Source: Scytalidium lignicola
Lineage: Eukaryota > Ascomycota > Leotiomycetes
NCBI GenBank assembly: GCA_002812745.2
Contig: NCSJ02000193.1
Coordinates: forward strand, 1-64,000
Direction: 5' to 3'
Length of the DNA stretch: 64,000 nucleotides
Shown piece by piece: positions 23,415 to 33,650 of this stretch. Below the pieces are notes generated by a model. It saw nothing but the letters and a program-made list of their open reading frames with translations, had not been told where the DNA came from and did not search any database. The position numbers and the translations under genes were made by a program. Every line of letters starts with the position of its first letter. Within the stretch, counting starts at the first letter, position 1.

Positions 23415-24571
23415 ATGGGCTTCTTTGATTCTTTGAGCGATTTGGTGGCTGCTGCGGCACCATGGGGAACTGTTGAGGCAGAGGCGCCTGCAGAGAGTGA
23501 GCAGGTACGTATTTTATTTTGGCTCTTTCTTACTACGGATTGACTGGTTGGGGGATGCCAATTGTGAAGTTTATCTGGGCCTAGGAAGGATGGTCTGGTT
23601 TGAGGAGGATGGTGCAATCGGCTAAAGGGGCTTTTTTTTGTTTTGGATGAGCCGGCTATCATTGAGATGGACTGTTCCAGAGTTTTAGTTGCTTGATCTT
23701 AGAACAAGTTTTGTTGGTTTCTTTGCTAACTTGTGTTTTGTATGACAGCCGGAGGAGAAGGAAGAAGAGAAGGAAGAGCCAGAGGAAGAGGAAGAAGAGG
23801 AGGAGGAGATGGTTGATCCTAAGGAAAGACTCGAAGAAGGTGAGAGAGCTGTCTTATTATTTTCAGGTGCTCAGTTCGGACCTACCGGCTTGTCCCCTTA
23901 GGACTTGGAGGGAATTTCAATGGTCATCCTGACTGCTGGTATGGTGGATGTTTGATAATGCAACACGACCAAGACGCAGGAACAAGAGCCAAAATATACA
24001 ATTGAGTCAGAGTACTGACGTTGAAACAGAGTGCGTGGAATCAAAGGAATGCGCCCCCATGAAACACCACTTCGATGAATGTGTAGAGCGCGTCACCGGT
24101 GCGGACAACTCGGATAAGAAGGCTCCTCATGAGGACTGTGTCGAAGAATGTACGTTTTATTTCCTTTTTTTGTGNTTTTTTTTTTGGAAGAAAATTCTAT
24201 ATGCTTTGACTTCAAATTGGTTTCCACAGTGTGGAAATCAACCTCCAATTTTCTGCGTCTTGTGACCGAATCATTGGACTGAGGTAAAATTTCTTGAGAT
24301 TAAGCTATATATTTCTCACTGTTGTTGCTTCTGTTTCTCTTTAATCTACCCTGCTGCTACAAAGTATCGCAATGAAGGATAGATTCTACTTTCTAGCCCT
24401 ATTCTTTCCGTAGAGCTGTGTGATAACGGCAACCATTTGTGCCGTATCTCCATCTCTATTTCCATCTCCATCTCCTTTCCTTATGCTAACACGCTTCCGA
24501 ACACAGTCTTTCATCTTGCTCACTGCGCCTCTGCATGTGCGGCACCAAAGCTCTGGCGCGAACTCAAATAG
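23415..24571 (+). CDS. qcr6: Cytochrome bc1 complex hinge subunit Qcr6
   Basis: The acidic hinge protein of mitochondrial ubiquinol-cytochrome c reductase (complex III), which sits on the intermembrane-space face and helps cytochrome c1-cytochrome c contact. Exons are 23415-23504, 23749-23839, 24030-24149 and 24507-24571, 121 aa with all phases closing. The protein begins MGFFDSLSDLVAAAAPWGTV and has a long Glu tract. The conserved cysteine-rich hairpin follows: ECVESKECAPMKHHFDECVE, then HEDCVEEFFHLAHCASAC, ending LWRELK. Four or more paired cysteines match the disulphide-linked helices of the family. Intron 3 is unusually long for this window (357 nt) and contains an N before a T-run at 24175. 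Confidence 0.94.
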
Positions 24572-25345
24572 AACTTGAGCGGTACCCCCCACAGCTATTG
24601 TGTGCTATGAATGTTGTGTTCAAGGCTGCCGGGAAGGTGTTGAGAATCTAGGCCTTCGGCAGAAGACGGTGGACATTTTGTACATTTTATCGTTCATTGT
24701 CTCTTTAAACGGTAACTGCCCGCATAGCATCTCCGACTTTTGTATGTAGTATAGGAAACCCAATAGATCGTGATTCGTTAGTGTTGATGATCGGCGCCCA
24801 GTTGTTAATCTTGAGGCGCTATCTTATCTCACATATGATACGGACGGAGTGTAATATATGCATGATGCACTTATCGACCGTTTTAAGTAATTTCAATCAT
24901 TTGGACAGTGAACAACGTTAGAGGATCGCCAATGTTGCATTGAGACGGAGACGGACAGGCTGTGTCCGCGCGCTATGATTAAGTTATAAGTACCTCGGCG
25001 CGATAAGAAGTGATTGTGAGCGGGAGACGACCATAATGGCTTTACGAGGGCTGGTTCCCCTCATTTTCCGGGGGGGTAAAATGATAATAAATTCGATGTG
25101 GAGGGAGGATATATTAGGAAGGAGGAATCCCCTCGTTTCTTCTAGTGCCATGTGCTCCTCCTCTAGATTGTTTTCTCCTCGCAAATCTCAATTGCGTGGT
25201 ATGTACAGTAGTACCTCCTGCGAAATTGCGCCCTGACAACATCATTAGGAATTAAGGCACACGAGTAAGTAAGGTAAAGACCGAGAGCCAACCATTGAGC
25301 CACCTGGGACATTAAGCTCTTGGGGCCCGCTGCCGCTGGTCCGCA
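24572..25345. other. Intergenic, no gene seen
   Basis: This lies between QCR6 and the MFS transporter, both on the plus strand. It holds terminator and promoter sequence only, with no motif-bearing open frame. Confidence 0.55.
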
Positions 25346-27344
25346 ATGGCTTCTAGCAGCATCAGCGCGGAACAAGCGATTTCCACCACCTCCACTCCTT
25401 CTACAGCCACTCCCGCATCAGCACCCAAAGTTACAGAAGCGACGAAGGATACGACTAGCAGGACTAATGCATCACAAGGAGCTGGGGGAGTGAAGCCAAA
25501 ACGAACTGCCTCGTCCGAAGTGCTTCCAGGCTGGACGAGAATAACCAGTACCTTCAGGAGGAAAATGGTGCGCTTGAATAGCATCGGCAGCATCGGCAGC
25601 AGCAGCGACGATATCGAGAGTGTGCGCAATCCACTGGAAAACGTGGAGACTCACGAGACAATTCACGGCGAGATTGAAATGCTTGCTGAAGTAACAAGTG
25701 ATGATAAACTGCTAGGAACGCAACAGGATCAAGGAGTTGGCTCTGAAGATATGAAGAATTCTAAAACTCGTGTGGCCAGCGGCGAGGGCGGCATGGGCGT
25801 GGATACATCTGTGGGTGAGATGATTGAGTATAAAGTATACAAGAGACGTTGGTTTGGACTTTTCCAGCTGGTTCTCTTGAATATCATTGTGAGCTGGGAT
25901 GTGAGTTGTTCCCGGAGATCCGTTTTCCCCCTGATGAGCTGGCCAGCACCTACGTTTCGTTTTCCATCTATTAATGAAAATACCTAACGATTTTCTTTTT
26001 ACTTATCTAGTGGCTCAGCTATGCTGCAAACTCGACAACAACAGGTCAATACTATAACATCTCCACGACTGCAGTCAATTGGATCAGCACGTCCTTCCTG
26101 CTGGCATTTGTGGTCACAACCCCCGTTGCGATCTATGTCCTCCACCGTGGTGGGCCAAAGCAAGCTATTATCTATGCATCTGCATTTTTACTCTTAGGTA
26201 ATTGGATTAGATATGCAGGTACGAGAGCCGGGAAGCACGGCAGCTATGCAGCAGTCATGGTCGGACAAATCTTGACGGGTCTGGCGCAACCTTTTGTCTT
26301 GTGCGCACCAACACGTTACTCAGATTTGTGGTTCACCAACAGAGGACGGGTTGGGGCGACTGCCGTCATGAGTCTAGCTAATCCCTTAGGTGGTGCATTG
26401 GCCCAATTGATCGATCCCGCCTGGGCTGGGAAGGCTGAGGATATTCCAAACATGGTGTTGTATATCTCAATAATTGTGCGTTTATTATATTACACATATC
26501 TCCGGTTTTTTTATGGTTGCTGACAGACTATGTGTATTAGTCTTCCGTTGCAACAATCCCATCCTTTTTCCTCCCGGCTGCACCGCCAACACCTTGTGCT
26601 CCATCAGCTGCGCAGCCGAAGCTGGAACTGAGCAAATCACTTCGAGCCCTAGCCAGAAGCCCCGAATTCTGGATGGTCATGATCCCATTTACCACCTATG
26701 TTGCTCTTTTCAACACCCTCTCCTCTGTAATCAACCAAATTCTACAACCTTACTCATACTCGGAAGACAACGCAGGGCTTGCCGGTGGAGTCCTCATCAT
26801 CGCTGGTCTTGTTATTGCGGCCATCGTCTCACCTATCATCGACCGCACTAAATCTTTTGTACTGAGCACCAAGATTTGCGTACCAATTATTGCCCTATGC
26901 TATCTTACCTTCATATGGGCACCTCAAACTAGGACTCTGGTTGCTCCATTCCTCATTCTCGGCGTATTGGGCGGAGCTTCTTTCAGTCTACTCCCAATCA
27001 TCCTGGAATTCCTCATTGAGATCACTCATCCCATCTCTCCCGAGGTCACCAGTACTCTTAGTTGGGCAAGCGGCCAGTTGTTCGGCGCCATATTCATCAT
27101 CATAGTCAATGCACTCAGAGATCCAGGGATCAATGACGGGTCGGCAGATGATGGTTCCACGCGACCGCCTGGGAACATGTACCGCGCGTTGGTGTTCCAT
27201 GGCGTTATTGCCATGGTGATCATGCCTATAGCAATGTTTCTAGGCTGCTTTGGCCGTTCCAAGCAGCTCACTATGAGACGAGTGGAGGCTGATAGAGAAG
27301 CTCAACGGAGGCGCGAGCAGGAAAATGGTGAGGCTGGGCCTTAG
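25346..27344 (+). CDS. Major facilitator transporter, FLVCR/DIRC2-like
   Basis: A membrane transporter of the FLVCR subgroup of the major facilitator superfamily. Animal members move choline, ethanolamine or haem. Exons are 25346-25900, 26011-26475 and 26541-27344, 607 aa. A hydrophilic N-terminus of about 165 residues leads into YKVYKRRWFGLFQLVLLNII (TM1), SWDWLSYAANSTTTGQYY and NWISTSFLLAFVVTTPVAIY. A conserved loop GNWIRYAGTR, then GQILTGLAQPFVLCAPTRYS and GATAVMSLANPLGGALAQLI follow, with about six more spans in exon 3, among them PFTTYVALFNTLSSVINQIL and GGASFSLLPIILEFLIEITH. The intron positions keep these segments in frame. The fungal substrate is not established and should not be assumed to be haem. 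Confidence 0.88.
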
Positions 27345-28070
27345 CTTCTTTAGATATTCGATTTATGATTTATCGTCTATCTAATCTAGTTTTAGAAATA
27401 ACGACTGTTACGCCTCAAATTTTCCTGCCCTCCCCATGTTTTGAGTGACCTCAACTCCGCTCTGGCTGCGTAAGAGAAATACAGGTTTGTGTATTTCTTG
27501 GCTTCTTAATCCTAATACCTAATAATGGACACTGACTAATGGGCTGATGCTGATAAACTTTAATGGTAATTGAGCTATAGGCTTTTGTGCATATTACTTA
27601 ATGTAATCTTACTTTTTGACATTAGATTATTCTAGGCTACTTAGATGGGGCAGGAACTTTATTAGACAATCAGATATGCACATATAAGCTTTGGTCTATA
27701 CGTCTCAAACAAGTTTCCTTTCACTAATATGAAACTAATCTGAACAGAAGCAAATCGGTTCCTGTTTCATGGAAAAGTCACTCATTCATATTAAGTCCTT
27801 TGTGTAGTTGGACTAGAAACGTGAATGAGCAACATCACCAATCAAGTCTGGTTCGAACAACGAGATTGTTCATGTAACTTCTGTGACGAACTCTTTGAGG
27901 ATAAAAGGGTCCCTAACGACTTTCATCTTTGGAGGCTTTTATCTTTATTAATAAACTCTATAACCGTAAAGGAGCAACAAAAACCCCGTTTTTTCTCGAC
28001 TCATTTTATACACCCAACTAACTTACAACACCATTTTCTCAGCAGGCCTAAAGGGCGTTATTATCCTACA
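27345..28070. other. Intergenic, no gene seen
   Basis: AT-rich noncoding sequence between two plus-strand genes. A short open frame from 27825 reaches into the next gene's start region and has no motif. Confidence 0.55.
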
Positions 28071-29214
28071 ATGCCTTTCTTCTCGAAGAAACCGCCACCG
28101 AGTCCGCCAATNAAAAAAGACTAGGCCTCTAAGCACGCACATATCACTCCCTAATGAGGACCCCGCAGGAATCATACCAAATACAAACAACTCACTCCTC
28201 AAGCGCAAAGGTAGGTGTGAAATCTGCTTTCTGCCAATGTCCAACCCGGCAGCCCTCTCCCCCTGCGGACACATCTTCGACTACGACTGCATCAGACATG
28301 AATTCGAGGTAGCAATCATCCGACGATGTCCGACATGTCGCGAACACGTCTCGGAAGTAAAGCCGCGAGATAGAGGATATCAACTCCAACTGCTAGCACC
28401 AACTTTGCTGGAAAAGTTCCCTCCAGGAGTAGATCCCCGCGTGCGAGGGGGCCTAGCAGCTGAAACGGAACGTCGAAGGCTGAAAGAGTCCGTGGATTGG
28501 CATGCAAGATACCATTCCGCGTTTCTTAACATCAATTACCCCGAGTCAGACTCTGATATGATCGTCGAGCGTGAGATGGGTGTCGATATTAGACAGTGCG
28601 GGTTAAAGACCATAACGAGATACTCACGGCTCTTCGCTATTGGCAAGGTACCGTGCAAAGCACTCGATCCGAACCACGTGCACCATGTCGATGAAGACTC
28701 GCGTTTGGAAGCAACTAAAGCTGTGGCGGAGAATAAGATCAAAGTGAAATTCTTTCTCCCGGCAATAGAGACTTCCTCTCGCGAGGCATACTACGCCACT
28801 TTCACAGATGACTTTGTGGATGAGAGAGGGATTCATGTTCTCATGAAGATGAAAGAGAGTGCCTATAAATCACGCACGAGATACAGACACATGACATTTA
28901 TCTATGAAGTAGAGCTTGAGGAAACTGGCCCGGCTTATACCAAAGCTGACATAGATAACCTCGAGCGAAATCGATGTAATTATACAGTAGACCCAGATGT
29001 GCGGGAGGAGACCAGAAAAGCAAGAGAAGAAATCCAAGGTGCTTTGGAGTGGCTACAGAGGACACAGCAAGACGGAAGCCAGCCGTATGAGCTGGAGCGT
29101 GCGATCACGGGTCTTTGTGAGCCACCTAATGGCGAGAGATGTGCATACTGTCCTCGTCATCACAGGAATGGGAACTGCAAATTGCCGGGTTATAACCCGT
29201 ACACTGGAAAATAG
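28071..29214 (+). CDS. RING-type zinc-finger protein (putative E3 ubiquitin ligase)
   Basis: ATG 28071 reads MPFFSKKPPPSPP and then meets an N at 28112 before an A-run, after which the frame stops. Leaving out that single N makes the frame run to 29214 without a stop, giving 380 aa. The RING finger at about residues 49-85 is C-E-I-C, then CGHIFDYDCIRHEF, then CPTC, a C3HC4/H2-like zinc-binding pattern. A second Cys/His cluster lies near the C-terminus (RCAYCPRHHRNGNC). The middle (about 110-330) is charged and contains no domain I recognise. Ubiquitin ligase activity is inferred from the RING only. There are no introns. Confidence 0.8.
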
Positions 29215-29888
29215 GCCGACATGAACAACCCTATAAAATAGAATGAACCTAATACAATACCTTCGACCTTTAAATTTGCAATGCCTCCCTTCTAGGTAAC
29301 TAATGTGTTGATTAGATATTAGATATCTCGGTTGATTGTAAAACTGCAGGACAAACCTTAGATAGAGAATTCTCTAATCTAAAAGAAAGTCTGTTTATCT
29401 CCGGTACCTGCGTAATTGCTTCTACTAGCCCTTCTGGGAAATTTAAGACGTAATGTCAAACTTTCTAGGGCGGGTATCTAGAATACCTCACTAAGGGAGA
29501 TTTTGGGAGGCCATTGTTGTGTCTGTTAATGTGCTAACCGCCCCTCATTATCTATTAGGAGTATTGAAGCCTCTTTCTGGGATGGATTAGGTAGCCCATA
29601 ACTATGAGATGTAAGTGTATTTCTTCCGTTGTCTTATGCACCTCGCCATGGCTAGAACCACCATTTCCGGGTGCTAGATTCTGCCAATTCCTCGCTACAG
29701 GAGAATCCTTTGCATCTGTCTAAGTATATAAATCAGCTGCTCTTGTTACAGAGGTTGTTGAATGTCCCGTGCTGGATCCCTTAGAGTACCCGTTTTTGCC
29801 AACTATCTGGCCGCAACAACGCAGATTGCTCTCCTTAGAGAAATGAATCTACTGGGCTTTCAGAGTTGAGCTTAGTGGCTCACTCATC
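29215..29888. other. Convergent intergenic region
   Basis: This lies between the 3' ends of the RING gene (+) and the OB-fold gene (-). I see nothing coding. Confidence 0.6.
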
Positions 29889-31088
29889 TCATTGAGTATC
29901 AGGCGGCAGAACTTCTACTTTTTGTTGAGGTCTATTCCTTCCAACTAGGGCTCCGACACCGACAAACCTGCTGACCCAGTCCTTGACCTTTGCAGTCTTC
30001 AAAACCTGTGTATTTGGGTCATCAAGTCTCTCAAGGTCTAAATCTGTGGATGTATAGCAGCCTCCTACATCGCTTCGGTCAAGTCGATGTCTGTAGAGTA
30101 GATACACCTTGGTGGCATCTTTCCTCAGACTCTGGCCATAGACTCTTCCACGGAAAGAACCGAGAGCAACGTTCCGAATTAGAATGATGTCTTGGATGCG
30201 AAGAGATGAGAGGGTGGCTTGTACGTCGTAACCGTTCGCTGGAACGGTGGCTTGGGTTTTTCTTGTGGACTTATCGGAGAGCCAGAACGTAATCTCGAAT
30301 CCGGCTTTCGTCTCATCGCCTACGCACAACTCGACTAATTCAACCGCTTCTCTACGCCTTGTCTTGACAGCTCTTGGTTCTGAGATAGAGATTAAACCTA
30401 CGATGAGATTGACCGTCATTGTTTGTGGCTGGATGGATGTTAAGTGCATAGCAGTTGGAATAGAACGCAGATCTGTTAAGGTCCCAGAAACAGGAACAAC
30501 TTTGGTCCCAGCTGAAAACGATGGATCAGAGTTGAATGATGTATCTGTAATTGAGAAGGAAGTATCTGTGTTGGAGAATGAGGGTAAAGCACTAATGACA
30601 GTACTCTGCTCTGTATCTGGATTAGGAATTGCAGAAGAAGGGATAGCTTCTCGGGCGTGAAACGAGTGCTCATAAAATTGTGAGCGCATCGCGTTTGTTA
30701 CTATCTCTGATCTGTAGCTTGTCTTTAAATCTGCGCTCCCATACGAAGTGAACGAGTTTGTATCAGAGGCGGTAAAGAAACTCGCTCCTTGGAATTCGTT
30801 GCCCCAGACATGATGATCTTGGGATATTCCAGTGTGCAGATATTGGCGTTCTAGAGGGAGAAACCGCCACGATGGATGGCTTACGAGTGAAGCTGAGGCT
30901 GAAGGCCCTGGTGCTATGGGTACTATATCTTGATTGTCATCTCGCTCCGCATCGTGAGCTGACGCAAGATTCTCAAGACGTGCAAAGCGTGCTATGGGTT
31001 TGCTGAATCTGTCCAGCAGCTGTTCTGGATTCCAGCTGAGTGCATCTGAAGTGGGAGCTCCTGCGAGAATTACGACTGCCGGAGACAT
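29889..31088 (-). CDS. Predicted nucleic-acid-binding OB-fold protein
   Basis: A single-exon frame of 399 aa from ATG 31088. The N-terminal half is Ser/Thr-rich and probably disordered (repeats of NTDTSFS / ITDTSFN). The C-terminal half looks like a compact beta-rich domain. It starts TMTVNLIVGLISISEPRAVK and runs through VELVELCVGDETKAGFEITFWL, a loop, then LSSLRIQDIILIRNVALGSF, RGRVYGQSL and TKVYLLYRH. The order of strands, with a partner-strand GDET/FEITFWL hairpin and IQDIILIRNV, is what RPA-type OB folds look like. The function is unknown. Single-stranded DNA or telomere/repair roles are only inference. Confidence 0.65.
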   Translation of the reverse strand: MSPAVVILAGAPTSDALSWNPEQLLDRFSKPIARFARLENLASAHDAERDDNQDIVPIAPGPSASASLVSHPSWRFLPLERQYLHTGISQDHHVWGNEFQGASFFTASDTNSFTSYGSADLKTSYRSEIVTNAMRSQFYEHSFHAREAIPSSAIPNPDTEQSTVISALPSFSNTDTSFSITDTSFNSDPSFSAGTKVVPVSGTLTDLRSIPTAMHLTSIQPQTMTVNLIVGLISISEPRAVKTRRREAVELVELCVGDETKAGFEITFWLSDKSTRKTQATVPANGYDVQATLSSLRIQDIILIRNVALGSFRGRVYGQSLRKDATKVYLLYRHRLDRSDVGGCYTSTDLDLERLDDPNTQVLKTAKVKDWVSRFVGVGALVGRNRPQQKVEVLPPDTQ

Positions 31089-31758
31089 TGCAAATAATAA
31101 CAGTACTGGAATCAGTAATTACTAGTAGTCGGCAGTCCCGTGAGATCGTCCGAATAGGGAAGGTTCGGATCCGAGCATTTGGAGTAGAGCCGCAAGTAAC
31201 TTAAACCCTAAGGCCCGAGAAATACTGGAAGTGGTAAAACTCCGAGCTAGTCCTGCGGGATGCGGATTTAAGCAGACCTGCATCCCACCCGGTCAATGAT
31301 TCGTCTCGGAAATCTCCCAAGGCATGAGGTACAGTACAAAGTAGAATCTTCGGAATATCAAGAGCTCGCAATAAGAAGACTTGCGACACCGCAGTACACA
31401 GTAAATTATTAATGCACATTGCGTGGAGTGCCAATTCGGGCGGGGAATGCGGATCAGATAACTGATGCTTACACAAGCAACCCTTACCTAATCAGGCACT
31501 ACCGCAATCTGATAACGAAGCACGTCGGTCGCACTCGGTCTTAGGAAAGTCAACGCGGAAAAGCGCCCCACTAGTGCTCTCTATACCCGCACCGTACAGA
31601 ACATGAGGAGGTTTAAGAGTCGCTGTACGGACGTGGTGCGCAGCCATGCCATCCCTCCTTAGACTCTCTCCTTCCATCTTCTTTTCCTCTCTCCTCGTTT
31701 TCCTCCTTCTCTTGCTCCAGCCGATCTCTCTCCAGCCCGAGCTGTTGATACTGACAAG
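31089..31758. other. Divergent intergenic region
   Basis: Shared promoter space of the OB-fold gene (-) and the Apd1-like gene (+). Short minus-strand frames here have no recognisable motifs. Confidence 0.5.
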
Positions 31759-32872
31759 ATGATCAGGTCCTTACTCGGAACCGCGCGAAATGCCATCGTA
31801 GGTACAGCGGGCGATAGCACTGACCTCTTCCCCAAGGTCAACCCCGCGGTTGATGGCGAGGATTGCGACCACGACTGTGAAAGCTGCGTGGTGCATTATC
31901 CAAAGGGCTTCAAGGTCGAAGAGAGCGACAAGTTGTACGGCCATATCAAAGGCTGGAGTACACATGTGCTGGTTGCTACAGGGAAGACGGATTGGGTAAG
32001 GGATGTTGCCGATGAGAAGGGAAGTGTGATGCAGGCCATTGATCGGTGTGGTGTAAAGCCAACAAATGGGGTAAGCAGTGATCTCCTATCTCTCTTCTTC
32101 TTCCTCCACCTCTTTCTTCGCGGTGTCTAAAAGCATCATTGTTGATTACCACGAACCAACTTAGAGACTGATGCTCTCCGCCTCCAACATCCCTACCCCA
32201 TCTCACACAACCTCCTACACCGAACCCACCACCATCCTCCTTCTCCCAGCTTTCACAATCATCGAAAACGTAACTCCAAAATCCGTCCCATCTATAATAA
32301 CCAAATTCATCGACAAAGCGCCTACTACTACCACCCCTTTGGGACCCTTCACACTCCCCAAATCTCTGCCTGACCCTCTTCCCAATGCCGAACAAATAAC
32401 CTCACGTCCTTCCCCGCACAACGCCCTGATACTCCTCTGCTCTCAAAAGACACGGGACGCACGCTGTGGCCAATCAGCGCCACTTCTTCGCAAGGAACTT
32501 GAACGCCATCTTCGCCCTCTAGGTCTCTACCGAGACCTTGACGACGAGCGACCTGGTGGAGTTGGCATATACTTCATTTCCCATGTCGGAGGACATAAGT
32601 ACTCGGCCAATCTCATGATCTACAGAAAAGCAGATGCATTTGGCATGGATCAAATACAGCGAAGGACGGCGAATGGCAGCGCTGCACCAGTACCGAAGAA
32701 AGTTTCAGAAGAAGAGGAAGAAGGTGCGGCACAGTGCATTTGGATCGCGAGGGTTCGACCGGAGGATTGTGAGGGTATTGTGAAGTTTACAGTTCTGCAG
32801 GGCAAGGTGGTCAAGCCGGAAAGACAGTTGAGGGGCGGGTTTGATAGGCAGAAGGGTGTTTTTAGCTGGTAG
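31759..32872 (+). CDS. Apd1-like sucrase/ferredoxin-family protein
   Basis: A cytosolic thioredoxin-fold ferredoxin of the Apd1/Aim32 family. Yeast Apd1 carries a [2Fe-2S] cluster with Cys and His ligands and affects redox-drug sensitivity. Exons are 31759-32070 and 32165-32872, 339 aa. An N-terminal cysteine cluster (DCDHDCESCVVHYPKGFKVE) is followed by HIKGWSTHVLVATGKTDWVR. The second half has LILLCSQKTRDARCGQSAPL, ISHVGGHKYSANLMIY and QCIWIARVRPEDCEGIV, the family's C-terminal ferredoxin-like block. The candidate cluster ligands are the cysteines of CSQKTRDARCG and the histidines of HVGGH. I did not map them residue by residue to yeast. Confidence 0.85.
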
Positions 32873-33650
32873 ATTTGGGGTTAGACAAAGGACGGGGTTC
32901 TCAGAAAGTTCAGGGGCAATATCCCCGCCGAGTGAGTCATCTAGAAAGATTGGGCATCGTTTATTTACAGTAGAAAGGGTGCATCAGGTACGTCCGTATA
33001 GAATCGATATATTGGCAGATGCACGTCGAAAGGGGGTTAGAAATCGACAGGTTGTTGGCAATTTCTCGAACCGAGCTTGGCGTTGGGGATGTCCTAATAT
33101 TACAAGTAATTTCAAAGTCTTACAAGAGAATTTACTTTTTTTCGTGGTTGCCTTGCATCCCTCGACAAAATGCACCTCCCCCTTTTCAACCTTGCCCCAC
33201 TTTGTTGTTGTTGCCCCTCAGTTCACGGGCCATATTGAAAGAAAAGTCCACGTGACCTTTTTTTTGCAACGTAGATGTCAACACAACAATCATCCACGGC
33301 TTGGCAATGATGTGTTAGAACCCCGACTAACGCGAGCGGAAATTAGAATAGAGCGATTGGTATGGCTAGTTTTGTCTCCAAACATGCAGTATGCATGCAG
33401 AGCACGTACATTGTAATTTACTGGCGGTCTGCTTATTCGCGGAACATTCGCGGAACGCGAATACTTGTAGTATGTCATTTTGGCGACGTCGTTGTTGTGG
33501 CAACCGGTTGCAGTCAACATCCAAATGTAGTTGTCATCCGACTCGACTTTCGACCCCTAAAAAGCATTCTAACTGCCAAACATGGAACAATAATTGGGAG
33601 CATTATAACATCTTTAAGGACTCAGTTCATTGCTGTCGGTTTCATCAACG
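32873..33650. other. Intergenic, no gene seen
   Basis: This lies between two plus-strand genes. Overlapping short frames in this region have no motifs. It is probably the promoter and leader of the GBD/FH3 gene. Confidence 0.5.

Noticed and set aside
27841..27852. ggttcgaac word resembling a tRNA B box
   Set aside because: No A box at the right distance and no cloverleaf can be drawn; no tRNA called anywhere in the window.
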